NCBI GenBank assembly: GCA_009746045.1
Contig: RPFO01001162.1
Location: forward strand, 317,501-381,500
DNA: 64,000 nt
Source of the DNA: Mesostigma viride
Lineage: Eukaryota; Streptophyta; Mesostigmatophyceae; Mesostigmatales; Mesostigmataceae
Direction: 5' to 3'
A model generated the notes under the pieces. That model saw only the letters and a program-made list of their open reading frames with translations, had not been told where the DNA came from and searched no databases. This document shows positions 30,155 to 38,657 of this stretch, in pieces (position 1 is the stretch's first letter; every line of letters begins with the position of its first letter). Made by a program: the position numbers and the translations under genes.

Positions 30155-30997
30155 AATCACCCCCGCCCTGGCTTTCCCTTGAAGCCGCACTCCACCTTGC
30201 TCGTTGTCACAAGTGACCGCCCTGCCGCAAAACGGGAGCCCCCCCACATCGGGAGGCGTGTGCCCGGCGGCTGTGGATGCATGGCCAGGCCCAAAAAGGC
30301 CCAGCGCATTTGCACTGCGATTGCGCACGGCCAGCCTATCATGACCCCTCTCGGGGCCCCGAGTCGGTACCGCTATGGCCGTCTCCCCATAGACCCGGGG
30401 TGCTTCGAGAAAAAACGTGGACCTAGCCCAGGCCCCGCCAGCCCCGCCGGATGCCCGAGGCCACAGCCCCAGGCACCTGGCTGAACGAGAGTCCGTTCAG
30501 CCAAGACCGCATTCCCCCCCGAGGTTTCTATGCGTGAGGAAAAAATTTCTAGCTTAGGCGCTTTTCCCATCGCCGTCCCCAGCCCCAACCACCCCCCCCT
30601 CGGCGGAAGGCAATTGCAAAGTTTGCTGGCCAGCAGCAATTTTTGAAGAAAAAGCCTCAGGCCGCGGACCGAGGCACGGGTCGCCAGTGCCAGCCATCCG
30701 GCTCCAACCCGGGGTGCAAGCATCCCCAGGTACGGAGCACCAGCTCGCGCACTGGGCCGACCGAGCGACAGATGAGCACCTGTCACGGCACCCGGCCCAC
30801 CAAAGACCCCAAGCTGGGGAAAAGGTCAGGTCACCGGAGGTAATCATTTTCTTTTCTTTTAGTTAACCGGGCGAGGAACTACGCCTGGCCGGTCAACAAC
30901 TGGAAGTCTCACCCCTGGCCAAGTGGCCGGTGCAACCAGTGCTTTTGGGATTTTGCTCCGCAGCACCCATAGCTGCGGCTGCCGCCGCAACGACAAC
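30155..30997 (-). other. internal region of the non-autonomous element
   Basis: 843 bp, GC-rich, with two minus-strand open frames of 137 and 97 codons that overlap each other and show no family motif. Probably non-coding RNA sequence mobilised in trans by a full-length relative. Confidence 0.55.
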
Positions 30998-31425
30998 GAG
31001 CAAAGAAAGAGGCCGACAAAACCAGCCAGAGCGGCTTTTAGTCGCAAAACCTCCCTTATCCCTAGCTAACTGACGTCATTAAACCCTTCTGTTCAGTGAT
31101 GCTCGTAAGACGCTAACCGTACAGACCGGGGGTAGAATATCCCGAATTTGCACGGCTAGTATTAAATAATGCATGCATAGGTTGTTCTTTTCAGGGGCAC
31201 TGCACCTCACGCCCCGTTCCGCCCGGGTATAATCATGCAACCCAAGCCCGGAACACACATTTTATTTAATTCATTTTTCAACCATGCACTATACTGCATC
31301 TACTAATCACAAAAGCTCTAGCCAAACAGCTACGAGAAAACACTACGACCTATAAGCCGCTCAATCAGCGGCCTCTTGTTCCCGCATTCACGTATAGAAG
31401 AAACTCCGTTCGAAGAACCCCGATT
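30998..31425 (-). repeat. split repeat A1 of the non-autonomous element
   Basis: 428 bp; matches 29598-30029 with a 4-nt deletion (CACGTGCGGC against CACGGC) and a few substitutions. It is the 5' end of the element on the minus strand. Confidence 0.85.
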
Positions 31426-31429
31426 TATT

Positions 31430-31720
31430 CGTTACCCCGATATTCACAGTCTCCTTTCCCACACAGCGAAATATGGTGTTGTTCTTAGTCAGTTACATCG
31501 TTTTTCTCGTCTTTGTTCTTACCGTGTCGATTTCATCACGACTCTTGTTGAACTCTTGCATCGTTTGTTGGTCAAAGACTATGACCGAGACATTATGCTC
31601 CGTCAAGTCCGGTGTTTTTTGCAACGTCACCCACATTTGTTCGGTGCTGCCCCTTGGCACAAGCTCTACTACAAACAGGTCGTGGACCGGCTGGATCGCA
31701 TAGTATCTCCGCACATCTGA
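31430..31720 (+). pseudogene. Penelope-like reverse transcriptase, right part
   Basis: Encodes RYPDIHSLLSHTAKYGVVLS, QLHRFSRLCSYRVDFITTLV, ELLHRLLVKDYDRDIMLRQV and RCFLQRHPHLFG, ending in a stop at 31718-31720. 'YPDI.S......KYGV...Q.HRF.R.C' is the PLE thumb-side motif. It is in frame with 29440 if the insertion is ignored. No GIY-YIG endonuclease is recognised downstream. Confidence 0.78.
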
Positions 31721-32079
31721 ACCCTGTGATGCCAGATCTCCTTTGCGGCCGTTCCGAGCTTGGCACTGGATTCGTTGTCCACATCGTCGCGTCGCTGCAG
31801 CAACACGATGTTTTCTGGCACACGCGGGCTTTTGGTTCCCGCCGCACATTTGAAAGTGCTGTTGTCCGGCTTTGCTTTTGCACCGTGTGCAGTTCTTGGG
31901 CGTTTGGAATCATGGCATGGCTAACGTGATGACTGACTAGCTAGACCTTTTCAGTGGTTTTCCATTTTCGGGTATTTCCTCGTAAATGGTGGGAGAGCGA
32001 TCGCAGCAATGGTGCTCACCACTAGACACTCCCGGCCAGTTAGGCTCGAAACACACGCCCTGATCACGCATGCTGTTTC
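31721..32079. other. no recognised feature
   Basis: Probably the 3' part of the Penelope-like element or flanking DNA; open stretches here show no family motif. Confidence 0.4.
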
Positions 32080-33005
32080 CGGCCCCACCGTCTAGGTCAT
32101 CTATAGTCGGTCTACACGTAAGCCAGCCGTACTTTCAATGCACACGGATACACATTTCCATCACCATTCATCTTCATCATCCTGAACGACTCGAACACGC
32201 GGACAAGATAACGGCAGGCTCGAGCTACCATGGTCCGGATTCTCCCGATTTCTGGCCTGCGCTAGTTGTCTCCTTGACATGAAAGTTATAAGTATCGTCT
32301 GCATCAAGCCCCAACCATATAGTCACTAGAGGGGGATATAATCCTCATCTACTAAGCTGTCCTTGTGCAAGTAGTGATGAAGGAGACCACCCCCAAGTCT
32401 GTGGGGGCTTCGCGTGTGACCCAGCCTTGGCATTCATAGCGATTCGGGCCGTGGTGCCCACAACCCTGTAACTAGGAACTAGTATTAATAGACACGTGAC
32501 CGCGTCACGTGATCGAGCATAAGTCCTCAGTGGGAGGGGAACATGGGATGGAATGGATGGTGTAAGCTATCTAGGTCCTAGTTACGTGCAGGGTTGTGAG
32601 CACCGCGGCCCGAATCGCTAGCTATGAATGCCATACACGGTCACACGCGGAGCCCCCACAGACTTGGGGGTGGTCTCCTTCATCACTACTTGCCATCTAT
32701 CCTTGCGTACCATCTGCCTCCATATTACAGACAAACCAGGAGGCTGCCCGGGTGTGAGCCCGTCACGTCTAGTGTAGCACATGTCCATGCCGAGTCTATC
32801 ACGAAAAGTCCACGGGTGGAACTAGATAGCTAGCATCATCCATTCCATCCCATGTTCCCCTCCCACTGAGGACTTATGCTCACGTGACGCAGTCACGTGT
32901 CTATTAGTTCCATTAATTAATTACTCCATCCCATGTTCCCCTCCCACTGAGGACTTCTGCTCACGTGACGCAGTCGCGTGTACACTAATTAACTAACTCA
33001 TGTGT
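32080..33005. mobile_element. cluster of LINE tail fragments in both orientations
   Basis: 32170-32280 is the reverse complement of LINE sequence near 21627-21730 (shared ACCATGGTAGCTCGAGCC). 32281-32355 matches the 22.6-kb insert. 32361-32490 is a + strand LINE 3' UTR piece; 32486-32815 is a longer minus-strand copy of the same end, including the last coding block; 32825-33005 holds two + strand tail copies, each with TCCCCTCCCACTGAGGACTT and the CACGTGAC-GCA-GTCACGTG type palindrome. Plus and minus copies lie head to head. Confidence 0.75.
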
Positions 33006-33417
33006 AGCCGGGGACATTATAAATTATGGCTGGGCAGGCTGGCTAACGTTCATTGAGACCTACACGGTTTAGCTAAAAACAGCCGAGTCGCGTGACACAA
33101 CACCTTGAAATGGCCTTTTTTTTACATAAATTATGGCCCATGGCAAGTTTATTGTCAGATTGACCTAGGATTGGATCCCACCACTCCCCTAGGTGTGTCT
33201 GGCTAGTGGTGGAGTAGTTGAGTCAAAATGTTAAGTTTACATGGTACTCCCTGCTTAAGTTAACTCCAGATCCAAGGCCAAAACTGGCCACCTAAACCAC
33301 TTGCACTCGCATAGAAACAATAGTTGATCTCAGATTATGCTGTAACTTTGCAGTGGTGATGAATAATAGTTGTTCTGACCTTGTACAAAGTTCTACGCCA
33401 TTTGGAGCCCTAGTTGG
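33006..33417. other. no recognised feature
   Basis: AT-moderate intergenic sequence without coding or RNA signals that I can recognise. Confidence 0.4.
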
Positions 33418-33453
33418 TGACAAATGCTAGCAAAATTTTGCTAGCATTTGTCA
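33418..33453. repeat. 36-bp perfect palindrome
   Basis: The left arm TGACAAATGCTAGCAAAA is followed immediately by its exact reverse complement, with no spacer. It could extrude as a cruciform or be the centre of a small mobile element. Confidence 0.97.
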
Positions 33454-33584
33454 TTAATGGCCATTTTAAATCAATATTTAACCCAAACAATGTCAGAATG
33501 CCACCAAAACTTATTGCCATCATGCCAGCACCTGAAGTAAGGTCTCAACAAGTCATGAGCAAAAATTCAGATCATGCAGAGCCC

Positions 33585-33620
33585 AAAATGGTGACATTTG
33601 CCAGCAATTGTCACCATTTT
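33585..33620. repeat. hairpin with 12-bp arms
   Basis: AAAATGGTGACA (33585-33596) and its reverse complement (33609-33620) enclose a 12-nt loop. The loop side shares GACA.TTGC.AGCA with the palindrome at 33418, suggesting both belong to one repeat. Confidence 0.85.
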
Positions 33621-33969
33621 TTGCTTTTTTACTCACAATTTTAACAACATTAACCACTGGTCAAAACATTCTCCAAGCTGGGGCACATCATTTAAATCTT
33701 TGCAGGCAACTCAAGAATGACTAGTACAAACAGTGTGCAAAAACTTGGTGCATGTGAATGCCTGAGTGGTGACCATTGCTAGCAGAAGCCATCATGTGAG
33801 GTAGGCATTGCCAGTATGCCACAAAGCTGTGATGTGCAGTGCATGTCCATATGTATACCCCATGACACCATCCCTCTAAACTACATGGCACATTGCAAAA
33901 TGGGAAGGAAAGGTGAATAATACATGCCACATCACTAACACAGCCATTTGAATGCTACCAACACGCACC

Positions 33970-35325
33970 ATGCATGATATACACTACGTGTACAGTAATA
34001 CATGTCGAGAATATGCCGAGCGAGCATATCAAGGTGCAGTGACCCCAACGCTGGCACATGTCACCTGGCATCCACGTATGCTCACATGATATGGCATAAT
34101 TTGGCATATCCCATGTCTCCATCTCTTGCACTTTGTGCGCACCAAGCCACCCATGCAGTCGCCCACCCATTCAGCCACCTGGCCACCCACCCACACAACT
34201 GCTCACACACTCGCGCGCCCGTGCACCCAGACAGCCACCTGTCCTCCCACCCAGTGACCCACCCACCAAGCCAGCCGCGCACGCGCTTACCCAACTTATA
34301 CAACCATGCGTGCACCTAGGCACTCAACCACCTACCAAACCACTTGGACATCCACCCACCCACCAAGGCACCTGCGCAACCCACACACCAACTAGGTAAT
34401 AAGCAGGCATTCCCCCATCCAATGAGCCAACCACCCAACCACCCAACCACCTAAACACCCAGCCAGCTGGCCCCATATGCACCCGTCCGGCCACCCACAG
34501 TTGACCCACCCACGCACCTACCCACTCAACCACTCACTGCCCCCACACCCTTATACCCACTGACCCACCCACTGACCCACCCACACATGCATTTTCTCAG
34601 CCAGCACCCCGGCACCTACCTCACCCCAAACCTGCACAGCCCTTCACCCGCGATAGGTGAGTCGGTCACAACCATAACCCCATCCACGCCGTCCATATCT
34701 GTGCGCCCACCCGTCCATCTACCCGTCCCTTCGCCCACCCACCCACATCTAGTCATCTACACATCCACCAGCCACCAACCACGTACCTATGGCCCACCCA
34801 CCTACCCACCCACACACACACATCCCTAACCAACCAACCACCAACCCACCACCCTCAAAAACGTGCAGTTGTTTCACTCATGCATCCAACAACCCACCCA
34901 CTTCAAAGTCCCCAAAGCCTATCATCACCCAGCCACCTGGCCATCTGCCAATAACCGACCGCGCCCTTGCACTCATCCACCCACCATGACCAGCCAGCCA
35001 CCCAGGCACCCACCCACCCTCTCCAACTGCCTGTGCTCCCACCTACGCAGCCAGCCATTTACCAAGGCATCCACCTAACAGCCACCCACCTGCCATTGAA
35101 CCCACCCACGCCTAGGCATCCCTAGAAGCATCTATAGCCCAAGCCTCCCACCCAAGGCTCTCTGGGCAATCAAACAACCAAACAACCAATCACCCAGCTA
35201 CACAACCACCTAACCACTCAACAACACAATCACCGAACCACCTAACTACCCAACACCCAAACCAGCCAGGCATGTACCCGCCTCGCATGCCCTCACCATT
35301 GCAACACCCCATACGTACACGCCCC
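33970..35325. repeat. C/A-rich, G-poor degenerate CCAN tract
   Basis: From about 34140 the + strand is dominated by CCCACCCA, CAACCA and CACACA words with very few G. Open frames here are Pro/Thr/His-rich low-complexity text. The tract is cut by the gypsy element at 35326 and resumes for about 45 bp after 46111 (CCAGCCACACACACCC). Confidence 0.75.
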
Positions 35326-35896
35326 TGTTACGTCGCGTAACAATTCGTTGTAGTTACGGACGTAAATTAGGTCCTTGGCCTCGGTTGTTCCTAGGTTACG
35401 TGCAGTTCTAGTTTGGACATGATTGTCCCCGTAACAGTACTGTGGTATAGTGGGTGCCTTTGGGCGCCGCGCCGCGTACTATATTAGTGGTCCTTATCCT
35501 TTTGTAGAATGTAGTGGACAGGCGTGCATCTGTGCACCTGCTTGTGTTTCTGTGTTTCTGCAGGCGAGGGCCAGGTCGGCCCGAGCCTGTTGGACCGTTG
35601 GTGACCATTTATGCACGTTCCACTCCTTGTGTGGGCACTCGGCGTGTGTTAAATGAATTAGCACATATTAGCTTGGGTCACGGCAGTTTAGTTGTGTTTC
35701 CTTCCTCTTTTCCTGGAGTAAACGGGTTTGATTAAATGGCCTATGGCGTATTACAGTAGTACATATGTAAATGCATTGAGATCTGGTTCGTCTCGGTCGT
35801 CTTTCGCTAGGGGTGTAAATAGAAGCAGCCTCACTAGTTTAGGTAGTATCAGGACAGGTAGAGGTAGAGGTGGCGGCCGAGGCTTGCGGCGTAACA
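35326..35896 (+). repeat. left LTR
   Basis: 571 bp. Begins with the palindromic TGTTACGTCGCGTAACA and ends GCGGCGTAACA. It contains a TATA-like ACTATATTAG near 35478 and TGTAA words near 35768 and 35814 that could direct polyadenylation from the right copy. Confidence 0.95.
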
Positions 35897-35897
35897 A

Positions 35898-35912
35898 TGG
35901 ACTCGGAGGTAG
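35898..35912 (+). promoter_or_regulatory. candidate primer-binding site
   Basis: TGGACTCGGAGGTAG starts one base after the left LTR. Its complement ends in CCA, as a tRNA 3' end must. The tRNA is not identified; it is not the initiator Met type common in plants. Confidence 0.55.
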
Positions 35913-36423
35913 TTTAGATAGAGAGCGAGACGACGATCCTTTGCAACATACGTCATTGAATCAACCCTTCCGCGGCTGGGAAAAAGAAGACGACACGTAC
36001 TTGACAGGTAATGGGCGGGTCGCCGTCAAGCTAGGAGGATAGTGCTGCCTGATTCAGGACACGCCCTGCCTAGACGTTAGACCTGCTCGAAGCGGAAAAT
36101 CCTTTCGTATATAGCTCCTGCTCCTCGTCTTGTTTCCTTAGAAAGATGGTTTACTGCCGTAGACAGTTGCTGGTTTTGGTTCGACGATAGAGAGACGGCT
36201 AGCGTCTCGTAGATTACCCTTTTTCTGCATCGTGCCTGCTTCGTATTTAGACGACCCTTCGCCGGACGCAGAATTCTTGAAACCGGATACTTACGACCAC
36301 CTGGCGCTGGAAACATCGTCCCTACGTGCGTCGTCAATCTGGTTCGGTTTCAGACACCCGAGATAAGTCGCCTTCTCCTCGTTCTCCTCATTTGACTGCT
36401 CAAGATCTACCAGGTGCGTTACC

Positions 36424-36816
36424 ATGAGCCAACGGCGATCTTTTACTGCTCCTTCCCATTCTTCTAGCGATAATAGTCTAGCTAAATATTACGTAGTGAT
36501 TACGCCTCAATGGTCCTCCATTTTCCTTTCTTGGTCCGACGCTAGGAAGATCGTTCAGAATCGTGAATATAACGTAATTAGGTATAAGAAATTTATGTCC
36601 TTTGAAGAAGCTCAGCAGTTCCTTATAGATCATAGCCAAACAGATTTAGGCCTGCATGTACGCCCTACTCCTCATGGTCGCCCTCCAGTAGAAGCTCTAG
36701 TCTTTGCTACCCCTCCTTCTTCTCCCCCTAAACGGGCTGCATCTGCATCTGCTTCAGATACTCCTCTCACTTTGGAGTTTGGTTCCCTATCCATTACTGT
36801 TGTTAAAAAGGATTGA
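36424..36816 (+). CDS. viroplasmin / RNase H1 N-terminal-like ORF of the gypsy element
   Basis: 130 codons from ATG. Residues about 20-68 read KYYVVITPQWSSIFLSWSDA, then RKIVQNREYNVIRYKKF and MSFEEAQQFL. This matches the small domain shared by RNase H1 N-termini and the caulimovirus inclusion-body protein ('YVV..G...GIY.SW.EA...V......YK.F.S.EEA..FL'), which binds RNA-DNA hybrids. The C-terminal half is Pro/Ser/Ala-rich and ends TVVKKD. The ORF lies alone between the leader and gag, inside a possible intron (donor CAG|GTGCGT at 36414, acceptor CTGCAG at 36839). A role in binding the element's RNA-DNA intermediate is inferred. Confidence 0.75.
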   Translation: MSQRRSFTAPSHSSSDNSLAKYYVVITPQWSSIFLSWSDARKIVQNREYNVIRYKKFMSFEEAQQFLIDHSQTDLGLHVRPTPHGRPPVEALVFATPPSSPPKRAASASASDTPLTLEFGSLSITVVKKD

Positions 36817-36909
36817 TTTTAATTTTGTTCCTGCTGCAGACCTTCAAGGTTTTTCCTTTTTCTTTTGTTGCTTTCTTCTTTTGATTCCTATTCCTTTACG
36901 TAATTAAAG

Positions 36910-38271
36910 ATGGATCCAGTGGGTGGAGATATGTCGCCTATACCTACCAATAATAATAATAATACTACTACTAATAACATTAACAATAACAATACTCGTG
37001 GTAACCGACGGGACTCCTTGGAAACGGTACACCATCTCACTCCTCAAGGTATTCTGCGTACCTCACCGCCTTCTCCTGTTGCTGGTGGTCGCCGTCGTCC
37101 CTCAATTACCCCACCTACCTATGAACAACGTATTTCCCAAGTCAGATTTAGTGAGGAACCTTCTTTCGTTGTGAACCAGGCCCCTGCCCCTTCTGCAACC
37201 TTGGCTCACCCCTCCAGCAGGTCCTCACACACTAACAATGCTCCTAGGCCTCCTTCCCACCCTGTGCCTTCAATGCCTGCTATTAACACGGGTCGTACCT
37301 CGGCCCCTGTCGGCCCTTCTGGGCGCCCTAGTGCAGTCCCCTTTTTCCCACCTGCTTCCTGGTCCTACCCTGAGACGGCCTATGAGGCTGCCCAGGTTCC
37401 TACCCGTGTGGCTGATTTAGAAGTTAATAATGATTTCAGTACCATGCCCCTAGATGATAGGAATTATGATCATTTTGCCTATTCCTCTCTTCGTGAGCAA
37501 TATACTGTCCCCTTCTCCTATGGGCACCATCCGGAAACGGTGGCTCCCTCTAGACCCCTACCCAAGACTTTTCCTATCCCTTCCTTCTATCCCGCTTATG
37601 TAGCAGTGGAAGATAGTGGCCCTATGGGAAAAACTGATTCTTCTAATCCCCCTAAGCCTCCTGCTCTTCCCCTCTTTGCCAACCTTCCTAAGCTGGATGT
37701 CAAGTCTACCCCTCAACAGTTTTTCACCTTCATTATGTTGCTCACCCAGAACACAGAGTCCTGGCAGAACCACAATAGGTGGCGCCTCTCTGATGCTGTA
37801 CTAGTTCCTCATTATCTTACTACCTGCATTACTCCTGAACTTGCTAACCTCATCCAGTGTGAGTCTCTTGCCTCTCATGCCTACCCAAACTCTGTAGCAG
37901 AATTGTTCAAGCGTTTAGAGAACCATTTAGTCCCTCCCGATGCAGATTGGCAGGATAGATTATCCTTTGGCACCTTGCAGCAGGGTACCAAGTCCTTCAA
38001 AGAATATATGAAAGAGTTTGATGCTCAGATGGTACGAATTAGGGATTTGTCGGGTGCAGAAGTACGTGCTCGCTTCCTTCAGGGCCTCAGTAGACCCTTA
38101 TTGCGTGAAGTCAAGCGCCAGTTCTCTGCCTACCGTTTTACTGACCTGCCCCTCAAGCATGTGCGTCAGCATCTTTTACGAGTAGCAGATTTCTTCTCCA
38201 CACCTTCTCTTCCTACCCGTTCCCGTATTAATAATATAAGCCTTACCCCTGAGGAGGAAACTCCTATGTAG
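36910..38271 (+). CDS. Gag (capsid region) of the gypsy element
   Basis: 453 codons. A low-complexity Asn/Thr/Pro-rich N-terminus (residues 1-250) precedes a retrotransposon-gag core: PKLDVKSTPQQFFTFIML, SWQNHNRWRLSDAVLVPHYL, LTTCITPELANLIQCES, WQDRLSFGTLQQGTKSFKEY, MKEFDAQMVRIRDLSGAEVR, ARFLQGLSRPLLREVKRQF. That is the usual helical capsid pattern ending in '..F..GL...L...V'. It stops at TAG before the zinc knuckle, which lies in the -1 frame starting at 38253. Confidence 0.88.
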   Translation: MDPVGGDMSPIPTNNNNNTTTNNINNNNTRGNRRDSLETVHHLTPQGILRTSPPSPVAGGRRRPSITPPTYEQRISQVRFSEEPSFVVNQAPAPSATLAHPSSRSSHTNNAPRPPSHPVPSMPAINTGRTSAPVGPSGRPSAVPFFPPASWSYPETAYEAAQVPTRVADLEVNNDFSTMPLDDRNYDHFAYSSLREQYTVPFSYGHHPETVAPSRPLPKTFPIPSFYPAYVAVEDSGPMGKTDSSNPPKPPALPLFANLPKLDVKSTPQQFFTFIMLLTQNTESWQNHNRWRLSDAVLVPHYLTTCITPELANLIQCESLASHAYPNSVAELFKRLENHLVPPDADWQDRLSFGTLQQGTKSFKEYMKEFDAQMVRIRDLSGAEVRARFLQGLSRPLLREVKRQFSAYRFTDLPLKHVRQHLLRVADFFSTPSLPTRSRINNISLTPEEETPM

Positions 38272-38657
38272 AAGAATTAGATATCTGTGTGACTGACCTT
38301 TCAGCTCTGGATGTCTCTCATATTACCTGCTATCATTGTAAGGAAGTAGGTCACCTTAAACGTGAATGCCCCAAGTTCCTTTCGGGTGCTCCCCCTCATC
38401 CCGACGCTCGCCCTCCTCGTACCCCTCAGCGTGCTCCTATTCGTCCCACTTCAGGACGCATTCCTTCAGCTACCCCTAGTAGGCTGAATGCTGTGCAGAC
38501 AGGATCCCCAGGGTTCCCCTATGATAATCAGGCTCCCGCACCCTCTTCAATCCCTCGTGACCCTCCAGCAGTGGCTTTTCCGCCAGGGTCTTCTTCGGGG
38601 TTCGTTCCTATGGATTTGGGGGGGAGGGGGAACAGTAGGCCTGTCAGCCGGGGGTAA
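38253..38657 (+). CDS. zinc-knuckle (nucleocapsid) ORF of the gypsy element
   Basis: Open from 38253 to TAA at 38657, without an early ATG; a GTG lies at 38289. It encodes CYHCKEVGHLKREC, a CX2CX4HX4C nucleic-acid-binding knuckle, then a Pro/Arg-rich stretch and FVPMDLGGRGNSRPVSRG. Nucleocapsid is normally fused to capsid, but here it overlaps the end of gag by 19 nt in the -1 frame and overlaps pol (frame +1) at its other end. In so young an element two independent decay mutations are possible but unlikely; ribosomal frameshifting is an alternative. Confidence 0.75.
   Translation, partial: GGNSYVEELDICVTDLSALDVSHITCYHCKEVGHLKRECPKFLSGAPPHPDARPPRTPQRAPIRPTSGRIPSATPSRLNAVQTGSPGFPYDNQAPAPSSIPRDPPAVAFPPGSSSGFVPMDLGGRGNSRPVSRG

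Larger units (their letters stand above)
29441..31429 (-). mobile_element. non-autonomous YR-type element with split direct repeats, reverse orientation
   Basis: Two pairs of direct repeats: X1 29446-29564 and X2 30036-30154 (119 bp), Y1 29598-30029 (432 bp) and Y2 30998-31425 (428 bp). On the + strand the order is X1-Y1-X2-unique-Y2. On the minus strand this is A1(Y2)-unique-B1(X2)-A2(Y1)-B2(X1), the same split-repeat layout as the 5.5-kb element. The ends are related: on the minus strand A starts AATCGGGGTTCTTCGAACGG against AATCGTGGTTCTCTGAACAT, and B shares ATTGTTTTAAT.AAGA..CTGG. The unique part (30155-30997, 843 bp) has no RT, RNase H or recombinase. It splits the PLE reading frame between PFV and RYP. 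Confidence 0.85.

Noticed and set aside
29441-31429. Simple tandem duplication of one element
   Set aside because: X1-Y1-X2-unique-Y2 could be a deleted copy followed by a full copy, but end similarity to the 5.5-kb YR element and matching spacer positions favour a split-repeat element.
35728-36042. Small ORF across the left LTR end
   Set aside because: It is created by LTR sequence (also seen at the right LTR) plus leader and has no family resemblance.
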